This document shows positions 54,480-63,929 of a DNA stretch of 64,000 nt, piece by piece. Position 1 is the first letter of the stretch; each line of letters begins with the position of its first letter. Origin of the DNA: Bacteroidales bacterium. Its GTDB lineage: Bacteria; Bacteroidota; Bacteroidia; Bacteroidales; UBA7960. Made by a program: the position numbers and the translations under genes. The DNA lies in the NCBI GenBank assembly GCA_007118495.1, contig SKRM01000026.1, positions 62,001-126,000 on the forward strand, written 5' to 3'. A model generated the notes under the pieces. The model was not told where the DNA came from and did no database searches. It worked only from the letters and a program-made list of their open reading frames with translations.

Positions 54480-54522
54480 ATAATGTATGGTTTTCTTATT
54501 GTATGGGTTAAAAAATACCGGG

Positions 54523-54530
54523 CAAAGATA
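54523..54530 (-). promoter_or_regulatory. -7 element of the etfB-etfA-ACAD unit
   Basis: TATCTTTG on the minus strand matches TAnnTTTG, 44 bases before the etfB ATG. No TTG at -33. Confidence 0.45.
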
Positions 54531-54578
54531 TGAAAATAAAATAAATGGACGTTTAGAACGCGCTTTGTCCCTGGCCTG

Positions 54579-55427
54579 CTAATCATCCAGGTGTTTTTCA
54601 TGGCAATCACCCTGACATACGAAGCATTCTTCTATGAGTTTATCGCTAATACCCATTGTTGAGTAACCTCCGTCATGGTATAGGTTTTGCATGGTAACCA
54701 TGCGCGTCAGATCAGAAAACATAACAATACAGTAATTTGCACAATCTTCAGCAGATGCATTGCCCAGAGGAGACATGCATGATGAATAGGAGTGAAAACT
54801 GTTAAACCCCTTTACACCAGTTCCGGCTGTGGTAATGGTTGGTGATTGGGAAATACTGTTGACCCTGACCTTTTTTTTGCGACCATAGTGGTACCCAAAA
54901 CTTCGGCAGATAGATTCAAGCATGGCCTTGGCCTGGGCCATATCACTGTATGTAGAGAAAGTGCGCTGGGCCGCAATATAGCTTAGAGCCAGAACTGATC
55001 CCCAGGGGTTGATGGCATCCATCCGGTAAGCCACTTTTAATACTTTGTGCAATGAGATGGCAGATACATCAAGGGTCTTCATTAAATAATTGTAGTCAAG
55101 GTCGGTGTAATGGATACCCTTACGGACATTGGGTGACATGCCCACTGAATGCAATATAAAATCAATATTGCCACCCAGTATTTGCTTACTCTCAATGAAC
55201 AATGTTTCAATTTCATCTTCTTGTGTGATATCGGCTGGAATGACCTCGCTGCCGGTGTCTTTTCCGAGGGTGAATATATCACCTTTGCGAAGAGCAATGG
55301 GTGCGTTAGACAGCACGAATTTGGCTCCATGTGCATGGGCTTTTTCAGCCACCTGCCATGCTATTGAATTGGCGTCAAGGGCTCCAAAAATGATACCTGT
55401 TTTGCCTTTGAGAAGTTCATTTCCCAT
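54579..55427 (-). CDS. fabI: enoyl-ACP reductase FabI with Cys-rich tail
   Basis: A 282-residue NADH-dependent reductase of the last step in the fatty-acid elongation cycle. The SDR fold has GIIFGALDANSIAWQVA near 11-27 and the FabI-type catalytic Y-x6-K (YSDMAQAKAM near 160-169). SPTITTAGTGVKGF and SDLTRMVTMQNLYHDGG (split) match Bacteroidales FabI. The C-terminus ECFVCQGDCHEKHLDD is unusual: Cys-x2-Cys-x3-Cys-His within 9 residues. It is last in the recN cluster, 10 bases after recN. Confidence 0.92.
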   Translation of the reverse strand: MGNELLKGKTGIIFGALDANSIAWQVAEKAHAHGAKFVLSNAPIALRKGDIFTLGKDTGSEVIPADITQEDEIETLFIESKQILGGNIDFILHSVGMSPNVRKGIHYTDLDYNYLMKTLDVSAISLHKVLKVAYRMDAINPWGSVLALSYIAAQRTFSTYSDMAQAKAMLESICRSFGYHYGRKKKVRVNSISQSPTITTAGTGVKGFNSFHSYSSCMSPLGNASAEDCANYCIVMFSDLTRMVTMQNLYHDGGYSTMGISDKLIEECFVCQGDCHEKHLDD

Positions 55428-55437
55428 AATGAATTAT

Positions 55438-57111
55438 TTAGATTATTGTTTTTCTTCTATTAAAGATAAGTTCTTTTGCGGTTTCTTCCATAACTTTTGT
55501 TGGGTTTTCACCACCCAGCATTTTGGCAATCTCCAGAATTCTTTCTTTCTGATCAATGTGTTTCACAAATGTATTGGTATGCTCTCCATCTACTTTTTTC
55601 TGCACCAAAAGGTGATGCTTTCCTCTTGCTGCAATTTGCGGCAGGTGGGTTATGACAATGACCTGCATGTCATTTGCCATATCTTCAAGGATGTTGGCCA
55701 TTCTGGTACTGATCTCTCCTGAAATACCTGTGTCAATTTCATCAAAAATAATGGTGGGTAGCAGATTCCTAAGGCTGATCATGCTCTTGATGCTTAGCAT
55801 AAACCTTGAAAGTTCTCCTCCGGAGGCAATTCTTGAGACTTCCTGCAGATCTCCTCCCTTGTTTGCGTTGAAAAGAAAGCGGATCAAGTCTGTGCCGTTA
55901 TATCCCAATGCATTATTTACTTCATGATGAATAACAAAACTGGCGTGGGGCATTCCCAGGTCTTTCAGCATAGAAAGGACATGTTTCTGGATTCCTGGTA
56001 TGGCGGCTTTTCTGGCTGCAGATATTTCAGCAGCCATTGACATCAGGTTTTTTTCGTCTTCAGTTAGTTGTAGTGTAAGTTTTTCGATTTGATGTTCCAA
56101 CGACACCGAATCACTGATTTTGTCCTGGTATTCGTTTTTAAGCTTTATGAGTGATTCTACATCCTGTACCTGATGTTTGAGCAGCAATTTGTTGATCTGG
56201 TCCATTCTCGACTCAAGACGGGCGGTTTCGGCTTCATCGTGAAATATGCCCTCTTTCAGGCGCTCTATCTCCATTTGGATATCCCGGGTTTCAATCAGCA
56301 AAGAGTCAATCCTGCCGGCCAGCTCTTCGTAAGTTGTGCCATATGATGTAAGGGGTTTAAACAGGACAGTAAGCTCGCCAAGAACCTGTCCTGCACCACC
56401 CTCTTCACCCTGAAGCAGCCATAAGGCTTTTTCCAGACTAAATCTGATGTCACCTGCGTTTTTTGCCAGTTCAAGTGCTGGCTCGAGCTGGCTGTATTCT
56501 ACCGGGTCAAGCGCAGCCTTTTCAAGCTCTTCAAACTGAAAGTTGAAATAATCAAGGTCGGCCCGCGAAGACTTTTCTTTTGCTTCAATCATTTCAAGTT
56601 CCCGCCTGGCAGCAAGTAGCCTTGAAAACTGTTTGCGGTATGATTCTACCTTACTCTCAATACTGGCATAACCATCAACCACATCAAACTGAAATGATGA
56701 CTTACCGAGCAGCAAACTCTCGTGTTGCGAATGGATGTCGATTAACCGGCTGGTGATTGTATTCATCAGGGCCAGGTTAACGGGGGTGTCATTTATGAAA
56801 GCACGTGATTTGCCTGCAGGGGTTATTTCCCTTCTGAATACAGATACGTGATCGTAGTCCAGATCATTTTCTTCAAATAGTTCTCTGACAGGGTAATTTG
56901 AAACATCAAAAGTCCCTTCAATGATACATTTTCTTTTTTGGTCTCTTAATACTCTGGTGTCAGCCCTTTGACCGAGAATCAATGACAATGCACCGAGTAA
57001 AATGGATTTTCCGGCTCCTGTCTCACCGGTTATTACAGTCAGGCCCTTTAGAAATTCAGCATCCAGCTTCTGGATCAAGGCATAATTCTCGATCAGTAAA
57101 TGTTTTAGCAT
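55438..57111 (-). CDS. recN: DNA repair protein RecN
   Basis: A 557-residue SMC-like ATPase in double-strand break repair. It has Walker A GETGAGKS near 29-36, the DTRVL loop, long coiled coils in two arms (about 155-215 and 270-370), the signature ASGGELSRFMLSIK near 437-450 and Walker B TIIFDEIDTGISG near 460-472. Length is normal. It lies 46 bases after the DUF4835 gene and may also have its own promoter (-7 element at 57137-57144). Confidence 0.95.
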   Translation of the reverse strand: MLKHLLIENYALIQKLDAEFLKGLTVITGETGAGKSILLGALSLILGQRADTRVLRDQKRKCIIEGTFDVSNYPVRELFEENDLDYDHVSVFRREITPAGKSRAFINDTPVNLALMNTITSRLIDIHSQHESLLLGKSSFQFDVVDGYASIESKVESYRKQFSRLLAARRELEMIEAKEKSSRADLDYFNFQFEELEKAALDPVEYSQLEPALELAKNAGDIRFSLEKALWLLQGEEGGAGQVLGELTVLFKPLTSYGTTYEELAGRIDSLLIETRDIQMEIERLKEGIFHDEAETARLESRMDQINKLLLKHQVQDVESLIKLKNEYQDKISDSVSLEHQIEKLTLQLTEDEKNLMSMAAEISAARKAAIPGIQKHVLSMLKDLGMPHASFVIHHEVNNALGYNGTDLIRFLFNANKGGDLQEVSRIASGGELSRFMLSIKSMISLRNLLPTIIFDEIDTGISGEISTRMANILEDMANDMQVIVITHLPQIAARGKHHLLVQKKVDGEHTNTFVKHIDQKERILEIAKMLGGENPTKVMEETAKELIFNRRKTII

Positions 57112-57136
57112 ACAGGGTGGTGTAGATTATAACAGA

Positions 57137-57144
57137 CAAAGATA
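57137..57144 (-). promoter_or_regulatory. -7 element upstream of recN
   Basis: TATCTTTG on the minus strand matches TAnnTTTG, 26 bases before the recN ATG. No -33 box is visible. Confidence 0.4.
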
Positions 57145-57157
57145 AAAAACTTTGTTT

Positions 57158-58066
57158 TTATCTGGATCCGTCTGCAATCCGGCGGTATTTAGCGCTGTTT
57201 GAGGGGTCTATCTCAGAGAGAATTCCAATTACTTTGGTTTGCTCCACCGATGGAGCTTGTTCAAAAAGGTTGACCAGCTCATCACTTTTTGCAGTCATGA
57301 CTACTTGCATAAGGAAGCTTCCCGGACGCTCCCTGTGGGCAGCCTGGAGCCTCTCAAGGGCATTGACAACTTCAGCTCTGGCCAAATCCATATTATCGGT
57401 CATTTTATCAAATCCAAGACGGTGGTAAACATACATTGATTGTCTGATCTGCCTGTAAGTGGTATTCAATAGATTTTCCACAAGCCAGTAACGGTTTCTC
57501 TGGCTCTCAAATGATTTCCAGCCCCGTTGGGGGGCATTCTGGGCAAGGTTTACAATTTGCTGAGCCCTCTCGAAATAGGGCGTTCCGCCCATGGGAGAAA
57601 AAGTATCAAAGTCGAAACCTATAATCAGGTATGCGTAATAAGCCAGCAAAGATGAAAGGTTAGAAGTGAAAGTGTTTTCTGCAAATTCGAGGGGTTCATT
57701 TTCTCTGTACCTGAACTCAACATCCCTGTCGCGGTGATTGAATATCGGAGCGCTGTAAGCTGTCTGATAAACCGGTCTGCGCGACTGAACCTGGATACTG
57801 GCTCTGTATTCATCTCCTCCAAGGCGCTCTTCTATGGTAATCTGAATGGAGGCCTCGATTCTTTCTCTGGTCTCAAATTGATGGCCTGTCCAGTTGGTTT
57901 GGTTTAGAAATTCATTGATTTGTGTGCGAAGGGTCTGCATGATTTGCCTTTCAGTATCTGACATACCTGGCGTGGCAATAGATACCTGACAGTTAAGTTC
58001 CTGGCTTTTAACAGTTGACAATCCGAATATGGTGATAAAACCAATGTAAAAAAACAAACGCATCAT
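57158..58066 (-). CDS. DUF4835 family secreted protein
   Basis: A 302-residue protein with signal peptide (about 1-21; cleavage near VKS-QEL). The body includes ELNCQVSIATPGMSDTERQI after the signal and a conserved YYAYLIIGFDFDTFSPMGG segment near 139-157, typical of DUF4835. The family is found in Bacteroidota, usually next to coaBC and recN as here; function unknown. Its ATG overlaps the coaBC stop by 4 bases, so translation is coupled. Confidence 0.88.
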   Translation of the reverse strand: MMRLFFYIGFITIFGLSTVKSQELNCQVSIATPGMSDTERQIMQTLRTQINEFLNQTNWTGHQFETRERIEASIQITIEERLGGDEYRASIQVQSRRPVYQTAYSAPIFNHRDRDVEFRYRENEPLEFAENTFTSNLSSLLAYYAYLIIGFDFDTFSPMGGTPYFERAQQIVNLAQNAPQRGWKSFESQRNRYWLVENLLNTTYRQIRQSMYVYHRLGFDKMTDNMDLARAEVVNALERLQAAHRERPGSFLMQVVMTAKSDELVNLFEQAPSVEQTKVIGILSEIDPSNSAKYRRIADGSR

Positions 58067-59265
58067 TTGTTTATATATTTTTCAAGGGTATCTGCAATGT
58101 CGGCAGCAACCCCGTGCTTATCCTTTAAAGGATAACGGACAATCTTTCCTTTATTGTCTATTATGCTTACTTTATTGGTATCGGTGTTAAAACCTGCGCC
58201 ATGGTCATTCAGCGAGTTTAGCACAATAAAATCAAGGTTCTTTTTCTTCAATTTATTCAGCGCGTGCACTTCTTCCTGCTCCGTTTCCAGTGCGAAGCCC
58301 ACCAGAACCTGATGCTTTTTTTCATTGCCCATGCTGGCCAGAATATCCAAAGTTGGTTTCAGCTTCAACACAAGCTGGGAGTCCTGATCAGTCTTTTTGA
58401 TCTTTCGGTCAGCAGGTGTCGCCGGGCTAAAGTCAGCCACTGCAGCAGCCATGATTACTGCATCACAAACTGGATAGAGTTTCATGCAGGTTTCATACAT
58501 TTCATCAGTAGTTTCAACCCTGCTTACCTGAACACCAACAGGGTCTTTCAGATGGACAGGGCCACTGACCAGTAGTACACGTGCTCCCCTGTTTGCCAGC
58601 TCACTGGCCAGGGAGTACCCCATTTTCCCTGAAGACCTGTTTCCGATATAGCGAACAGGGTCAATTGATTCATAAGTCGGACCAGCTGTCACCATGATGG
58701 TTTTTCCGGTCATACTTAATGATTCATTGTTTAATCTTGAAACAACCGTACTGAAGATAATTTCAGGTTCTTCCATCCTGCCCTTCCCTTCATAACCACA
58801 AGCAAGATATCCATCAGCAGGTTCAATGATTTGAACTCCATGGGCTTGTAAAGTGTCAAGGTTTTTTTGAACTGCGAAGTTTTCATACATTTTGCAGTTC
58901 ATGGCTGGGGCTATGAATATTTGTTTATCAAAAGCCAGCAAAGATGTAGAAAGGGCATCATCGGCTATGCCATTGGCAAATTTTCCGATAATGTTTGCCG
59001 TGGCAGGCGCCAAAACAAAAACATCACCCCAGTCAGTAAGGGCAACGTGTTCAGTAGTATAATCGTTTTGATCACCAAAAACCTGGCTATAGACTTTATT
59101 GCCAGAAAGTGACTCCAGTGTCACCCGGGTAATGAATTCAAAGGCATTGGTGGTGCCAACTACCTTGACCTCGGCCCCTGCCTTTTTGAATAACCTGATT
59201 AGCAGGGCGGCTTTGTAGGCAGCTATGCCACCTGAAATTCCCAGTATGACCTTCTTTCCTTTCAA
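58063..59265 (-). CDS. coaBC: bifunctional phosphopantothenoylcysteine decarboxylase/synthetase CoaBC
   Basis: A 400-residue enzyme for two coenzyme A steps. The N-terminal flavoprotein domain (about 1-185) decarboxylates phosphopantothenoylcysteine; GISGGIAAYKA near 9-19 binds FMN, and APAMNCKMYE near 119-128 is the PAMN-type active-site region. The CoaB domain (about 187-400) has VTAGPTYESIDPVRYIGNRSSGKMG split over 192-216, with AAVADFSP near 280. It lies 27 bases after rpoZ. Confidence 0.96.
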   Translation of the reverse strand: MKGKKVILGISGGIAAYKAALLIRLFKKAGAEVKVVGTTNAFEFITRVTLESLSGNKVYSQVFGDQNDYTTEHVALTDWGDVFVLAPATANIIGKFANGIADDALSTSLLAFDKQIFIAPAMNCKMYENFAVQKNLDTLQAHGVQIIEPADGYLACGYEGKGRMEEPEIIFSTVVSRLNNESLSMTGKTIMVTAGPTYESIDPVRYIGNRSSGKMGYSLASELANRGARVLLVSGPVHLKDPVGVQVSRVETTDEMYETCMKLYPVCDAVIMAAAVADFSPATPADRKIKKTDQDSQLVLKLKPTLDILASMGNEKKHQVLVGFALETEQEEVHALNKLKKKNLDFIVLNSLNDHGAGFNTDTNKVSIIDNKGKIVRYPLKDKHGVAADIADTLEKYINK

Positions 59266-59292
59266 ATTGCGTCGAGACGACCCTTAATGGAT

Positions 59293-59625
59293 TTATTTTG
59301 CGTCGGGATTTATTTCGGGCACCCTGTAATAAACGTTCTCATGCAGGTATTCATTGATGGCAATGAGGCTGGGCTTGGGTAGTTGCTCATAATGCCTTGC
59401 AATCTCTATTTGTTCCCTGTTTTCAAATACTTCTTCAAGGTTATCTGTGGTGGTTGCAAACTCTTCAAGTTTAGAGTTAAGCTCTTCTTTCATTTCCTGG
59501 CCTATCTGGTTGGCCCTTTTTGAAATAATCACCACAGACTGGTATATGTTACCGGTGTCCCTGTCAAATTGCCTGAGGTCACGCGTAACGGTTGTGGTTT
59601 CGGTTTTTAGTTTTTTATAGTCCAT
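59293..59625 (-). CDS. rpoZ: RNA polymerase omega/Rpb6-like subunit (Bacteroidota type)
   Basis: A 110-residue protein of the Bacteroidota Rpb6/omega family, starting MDYKKLKTETTTVTRDLRQ. The SVVIISKRANQIG segment (about 31-43) is the conserved RNA-polymerase-contacting motif. It assists assembly of RNA polymerase around the beta' subunit. I chose the ATG at 59625, since 33 extra residues from 59724 overlap the end of bamD. It begins 7 bases after the bamD stop. Confidence 0.9.
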   Translation of the reverse strand: MDYKKLKTETTTVTRDLRQFDRDTGNIYQSVVIISKRANQIGQEMKEELNSKLEEFATTTDNLEEVFENREQIEIARHYEQLPKPSLIAINEYLHENVYYRVPEINPDAK

Positions 59626-59632
59626 GGGAAAA

Positions 59633-60466
59633 TTAGTTTTCTGAAATAGCATTGGTTTGTCTGATCCAGGCAATTGTAGAGTTGGCATGATCACGCATTT
59701 CAGTTGCCTCCTGAAGGTAATCACTTTCGGGATACCTGCGTACCAAATTGTTGTATGCGGTTAAGACCCTGCCAAATCTTTCTTCCTGTCTTTCAACGAT
59801 ACTGTTTACAGCAAATTCATAGTGCGCCTTTACGATCATAAACATGGCTTCTTCTCTATATTCAGTATCAGGATAGTCTCTGATCAGGTTTTCAAAGGTT
59901 GTGGCGGCAGCAAGGTAATCACTGATATTCATAAAAAGCCAGGCTGTATTGTATCGTTTCCTTTCAAGTTTTGATCTTAATTCATCAATGAGATTGTTTG
60001 CATCTTCAACCCTTTCACTTTCAGGATATTTATTGGTGAAGTTCTGGAGTTCACGGATGGCCTGCAAGGTAGTGGTTTGGTCAAGGGAATAGCGTGGCGA
60101 TTCCAGGTACTTGCAATATGCACTCAGATAAAGAAATTCCTCTGCATGCTGGCTGCGCGGAAAAGCGTTGGCATATGACCTGAAATAGTGGCTTGCCAAT
60201 GCATAGTCTCTTTGTTTGAAATGGGCCATGGCGTAATAGTAGTTGATGGACTCAGCCTTGACAGTTCCCCTGAAAGCGGGAATAATATTGGTGAGCAGAC
60301 CAATGGCACGGCCATAGTCTTCATTGTAATAGTACTCCACGGCTTTTTCATATTGAAGTTCAACATCGTCGCTTTTTAGCAATCGCTGGTATTTGCTACA
60401 TGAAGCAAAGCCTATGACCAGTAACATCAATGTGATAACCCGGATTGATTTTTTATTTAAAAGCAT
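59633..60466 (-). CDS. bamD: outer-membrane assembly lipoprotein BamD
   Basis: A 277-residue lipoprotein with a signal and lipobox FASC (Cys near 23), then five TPR-like repeats from about 35 to 265 (YYYNEDYGRAIGLLTNI, HFKQRDYALASHYFRSYANA, FPRSQHAEEFLYLSAYC, YPDTEYREEAMFMIVKAHY, RRYPESDYLQEATEM). This is the BamD/YfiO family, part of the BAM complex that inserts beta-barrels. The ATG at 60466 fits the signal; the 30 residues upstream lie over the promoter element at 60531. It starts the bamD-rpoZ-coaBC-DUF4835-recN-fabI run. Confidence 0.93.
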   Translation of the reverse strand: MLLNKKSIRVITLMLLVIGFASCSKYQRLLKSDDVELQYEKAVEYYYNEDYGRAIGLLTNIIPAFRGTVKAESINYYYAMAHFKQRDYALASHYFRSYANAFPRSQHAEEFLYLSAYCKYLESPRYSLDQTTTLQAIRELQNFTNKYPESERVEDANNLIDELRSKLERKRYNTAWLFMNISDYLAAATTFENLIRDYPDTEYREEAMFMIVKAHYEFAVNSIVERQEERFGRVLTAYNNLVRRYPESDYLQEATEMRDHANSTIAWIRQTNAISEN

Positions 60467-60530
60467 AAATGGGTAACTATAATTTTTGTCTGTATTAACC
60501 AAAAGACCACCAAGCCTTTCAAACGAAATG

Positions 60531-60538
60531 CAAAGGTA
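60531..60538 (-). promoter_or_regulatory. -7 element upstream of the bamD cluster
   Basis: TACCTTTG on the minus strand matches TAnnTTTG. TTG lies at 60558-60556 (17-base gap) and TTTG at 60565-60562 (23-base gap), neither at ideal spacing. Predicted start near 60524. Confidence 0.5.
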
Positions 60539-60584
60539 ATGATTTTTAGCAATCACAACTCCAAAAAAACCTTAAATCGAATGC

Positions 60585-61310
60585 TTAAACCCGTTTGATA
60601 TCCAGTCCTGAAAACAATAAGGTCCCACGGATTACCAAAACTTTTTCCGGGTTTGTGTTCAGGTTTGAAGATGACTTTATCCGTTTGTCTGAAACCCCTG
60701 CAAATAAGGTTGTTGCTTCGGTTATGATGGTCCAGTCTTCAGGGATAAAGATTTCACACCCTCCAAAAATACAGGTGACATGCAATACACCACCCTGATC
60801 ATCAAGACGGGCATCTCTGAAATTCAGATCAGCGCCCCCGAATATGCAAACAACCTCACCGTTTCTGAAAGGGTTTGACTGTATAAGCCTTGTTCCCCCA
60901 CTAAAGATATTCACAACGTTGATCGAGGCAGTATCGTCTTCACTCACGGCCTCGTTATAGTTTTTTTTTCTACGGGTGATTCTGCCTGGAAAGAGCAGGA
61001 TAATGCCTGCCATTACAAGAAAAACAGGAATAGCAAACCTGGCAATGTCTATAAAAGTTGCATTAAATATCTCTCTTGCCAAAAAAACGGCACCTACGGT
61101 AAACAAGACAAGGCCTGTTTGCCTGTTTCCTTCAGTAGCCATAAAAAAGATACCCAGCACAATGAGTATCATTTGCCATGAAAAGATATAAGCTGGCATG
61201 GGAATTGGTAAAATTCGAAGGTCAATTCCCAGAAGTTTAAGCAGGAACAAAAGACCTGCAGCAATAAATAACAGTCCGACAATGGTTCTGACTTTACCTG
61301 ATTTTTGCAT
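60585..61310 (-). CDS. LiaF-like membrane protein (DUF5668 / toast-rack type)
   Basis: A 241-residue protein with about four hydrophobic segments (about 8-28, 40-62, 68-88 and 92-112), a charged cytoplasmic linker, and a C-terminal beta-rich domain (about 135-240) with repeated C-I-F-G-G words (VCIFGGADLNFRDA and TCIFGGCEIFIPEDW). This is the arrangement of LiaF-like proteins that respond to cell-wall stress. No LiaRS two-component genes are nearby. The ATG at 61310 was chosen; the longer frame from 61493 has 61 non-conserved residues that would lie across the divergent promoter region. Confidence 0.85.
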   Translation of the reverse strand: MQKSGKVRTIVGLLFIAAGLLFLLKLLGIDLRILPIPMPAYIFSWQMILIVLGIFFMATEGNRQTGLVLFTVGAVFLAREIFNATFIDIARFAIPVFLVMAGIILLFPGRITRRKKNYNEAVSEDDTASINVVNIFSGGTRLIQSNPFRNGEVVCIFGGADLNFRDARLDDQGGVLHVTCIFGGCEIFIPEDWTIITEATTLFAGVSDKRIKSSSNLNTNPEKVLVIRGTLLFSGLDIKRV

Positions 61311-61494
61311 GCGGAAGGTTGTTTTATGGGTGAATAATCCGTATTGGAATAATGAAGCTAAATTAGTATAATTATTCTTCGAATTCAATAAATCGTTTTT
61401 GTTTGAATGTTTGTTTGTTATGTTGAACAAGACATATTGTATGATTGTTAGCTGTCTGCTGGTATTGGCAAATGTTATGATTTGAAAAGACAAG

Positions 61495-63918
61495 ATGAAA
61501 AACAGAATACTGTTGAATAAAAACCTGCTCCTGGTTATACAGATTTGCCTGATTATATTTCCTGTAATTGCTAAAGCCCAGCAGGGGTTAATCGGTGGCC
61601 GTGTTTATGATGAAAAAACCAATGAAGGTTTGCCTTTCGTAAATCTGATCATTGATGGCACCACCATTGGCAGTACTACAGATCTTGAGGGCAATTTCCG
61701 TTTTACGGGAATTCAGCCTGGTTATGTCCGTCTCAGGGTTTCGGCGGTTGGGTATGAGCCAAGACTTAGCCCCGAATTTCTGGTAACCAACAACCGGACA
61801 GCCAACATCGATATCGGATTGCAGGAAAAAACGGTAGATCTTGAGGTGGTTGATGTAACTGCCTCACAGTTTGAGCGCCGTGACGAAAGTCCTTTGTCAT
61901 TACGAAGGCTGGGCATCAGAGAAATTGAACGAAGCCCGGGCAGTAACAGAGACATATCGCGGGTGATACAGACGCTTCCTGGTGTTGCCTCAACACCTGC
62001 CTTTAGAAACGATGTGATTATACGGGGAGGTGGTCCTGCTGAAAACAGTTTCTACCTCGACGGCATGGAAATTCCCAATATCAATCATTTTGCAACCCAG
62101 GGGGCAAGCGGAGGACCTGTAGGAATACTAAACACTGACTTTATCCGTGAACTGGAGATGTATTCAGGAGCTTTTCCCGCCAACAGGGGAAATGCCATGA
62201 GCTCAGTATTTGAATTCAGACAAATTAATGGAAACAGTGATAAACTTAACTTTCAGGGAACCTTTGGAGCCAGCGATCTGGCGCTCACTGCCGATGGTCC
62301 CCTGGGTCCAAATACAACGTTCATAGCCTCGGCCCGCCGTTCCTATCTGCAGTTTTTATTCGGGATAATAGGATTGCCTTTCTTGCCTACTTATAATGGT
62401 TTTCAGTTCAAAACAAATACCAGAATTGGTGAAAATGCCACATTGTCGTTCATTGGGCTTGGTGCTATTGATCTTTTTGACCTGAATCTTGATGCCAACG
62501 AAACCGAAGAACAAAGAAATATTCTTGAATATCTGCCTGTGAATGAACAATGGAATTATGCCATAGGAGCCGTTTACCGGCGCTTCAGAACCAATGGCAG
62601 CGAAACCTGGGTTTTAAGTCGCAACATGTTGCGTAATATGGCATATAAATATCCGGATAATAATGAATCATTCTCCCGGATATTTGATTATACATCTGAC
62701 GAGATCGAAAACAAGTTAAGGTATGAAAGATCGCTTAGACTGGGTGCCTATCAGTTTGTTCTTGGAGCCGGAACTGAATATGCCAGGTATAATAATGCAA
62801 CCTACAGACAGTTTTTTATACTTAATGAGCCCGACACCCTCGCCTACGCCTCAGCCTTTGATTTATTCAAATGGAGTGTCTTTGCCCAGGCCACTCGCCG
62901 GGTCTTGAATGAGCGACTCATACTCTCGTTAGGATTACGCACTGATGCCAATAGCTATTCGTCTCATATGAATAATCTTACTGAGCAGATATCTCCCCGT
63001 TTTTCAGCTTCATATGCCTTGCAACAAAACCTGTTTCTCAATTTCAATACAGGCAGGTACTACCAGCTGCCTCCCTATACAACCATGGGGTTTAAAAACA
63101 ATGAAGGGACGCTGGTTAACAGGCAAAACGGTTTAAGCTACATCTCTTCCGATCATGTTGTAGCAGGGTTTGAATATATCCCCGGCCGTTTAAGCAACCT
63201 GACCTTAGAGGGATTTTACAAGACGTATGCAAACTATCCGTTTTCACTGACTGATTCCATTGCTCTCGGGAGCCGTTCTGCCGATTATGGAATTGTGGGA
63301 GATGAAGAGGTAGCTTCAACCGGCACAGGCCGGGCTTATGGCGCAGAGCTATTCTACCGCAATCAAGACCTGTATGGTTTTAATCTGATCCTTTCATACA
63401 CTTATGTTCGTTCGTCATTTAAGAATAAAAGCGGATTGTATATACCATCTGCCTGGGATAACCGACATATTCTTAACCTGACTGGTTTACGACAGCTTGG
63501 TGCAAACTGGGAAATTGGTTTCAAATGGAGCTTTACAGGTGGCACCCCCTATACTCCATATGATCTTGACAGATCGAGTCGAATCCAGGCATGGGGAGGG
63601 GTTTTTCAGGGGTCACAGGGATTGGGCTATCTGGACTTTTCAAGGTTTAACAGTGAACGATTAACTGCATATCATCAATTAGATTTGCGGGTAGATAAAC
63701 AGTTTTTTTTCAATAATTTTTCACTCTTGTTATACCTTGATATACAAAATGTTTATAATTTCAAAGCTTCACAGCCACCCGCCATAAGCCGGGAGGTTGA
63801 TGATCAGGGCAATCCAATTGTTTTTGATGATGATGGTATAATGAGATATCGTTTGCGGCTGGTTGAGAATTCAATCGGAAGTGTCATTCCCAGCATTGGT
63901 ATTATATTCGTATTTTAA
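61495..63918 (+). CDS. TonB-dependent receptor with carboxypeptidase-like regulatory domain
   Basis: An 807-residue outer-membrane protein. Signal peptide about 1-28 (ending AKA-QQG), a CarboxypepD_reg-like beta-sandwich (about 29-115: GGRVYDEKTNEGLPFVNLII split), a plug domain (about 125-235; DVIIRGGGPAENSFYLDGMEIP) and a long beta-barrel ending in IGIIFVF with a C-terminal aromatic. It imports an unknown ligand using TonB energy. There is no SusD partner beside it in the window, so a polysaccharide locus is not indicated. No TAnnTTTG promoter is visible in the 184-base gap upstream. Confidence 0.9.
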   Translation: MKNRILLNKNLLLVIQICLIIFPVIAKAQQGLIGGRVYDEKTNEGLPFVNLIIDGTTIGSTTDLEGNFRFTGIQPGYVRLRVSAVGYEPRLSPEFLVTNNRTANIDIGLQEKTVDLEVVDVTASQFERRDESPLSLRRLGIREIERSPGSNRDISRVIQTLPGVASTPAFRNDVIIRGGGPAENSFYLDGMEIPNINHFATQGASGGPVGILNTDFIRELEMYSGAFPANRGNAMSSVFEFRQINGNSDKLNFQGTFGASDLALTADGPLGPNTTFIASARRSYLQFLFGIIGLPFLPTYNGFQFKTNTRIGENATLSFIGLGAIDLFDLNLDANETEEQRNILEYLPVNEQWNYAIGAVYRRFRTNGSETWVLSRNMLRNMAYKYPDNNESFSRIFDYTSDEIENKLRYERSLRLGAYQFVLGAGTEYARYNNATYRQFFILNEPDTLAYASAFDLFKWSVFAQATRRVLNERLILSLGLRTDANSYSSHMNNLTEQISPRFSASYALQQNLFLNFNTGRYYQLPPYTTMGFKNNEGTLVNRQNGLSYISSDHVVAGFEYIPGRLSNLTLEGFYKTYANYPFSLTDSIALGSRSADYGIVGDEEVASTGTGRAYGAELFYRNQDLYGFNLILSYTYVRSSFKNKSGLYIPSAWDNRHILNLTGLRQLGANWEIGFKWSFTGGTPYTPYDLDRSSRIQAWGGVFQGSQGLGYLDFSRFNSERLTAYHQLDLRVDKQFFFNNFSLLLYLDIQNVYNFKASQPPAISREVDDQGNPIVFDDDGIMRYRLRLVENSIGSVIPSIGIIFVF

Positions 63919-63929
63919 ATATTGTCAGC

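Noticed and set aside
54579-54640. CxxxCH in the FabI tail as a heme c site
   Set aside because: FabI is cytoplasmic, and cytochrome c maturation happens outside the membrane; metal or disulfide roles are more likely.
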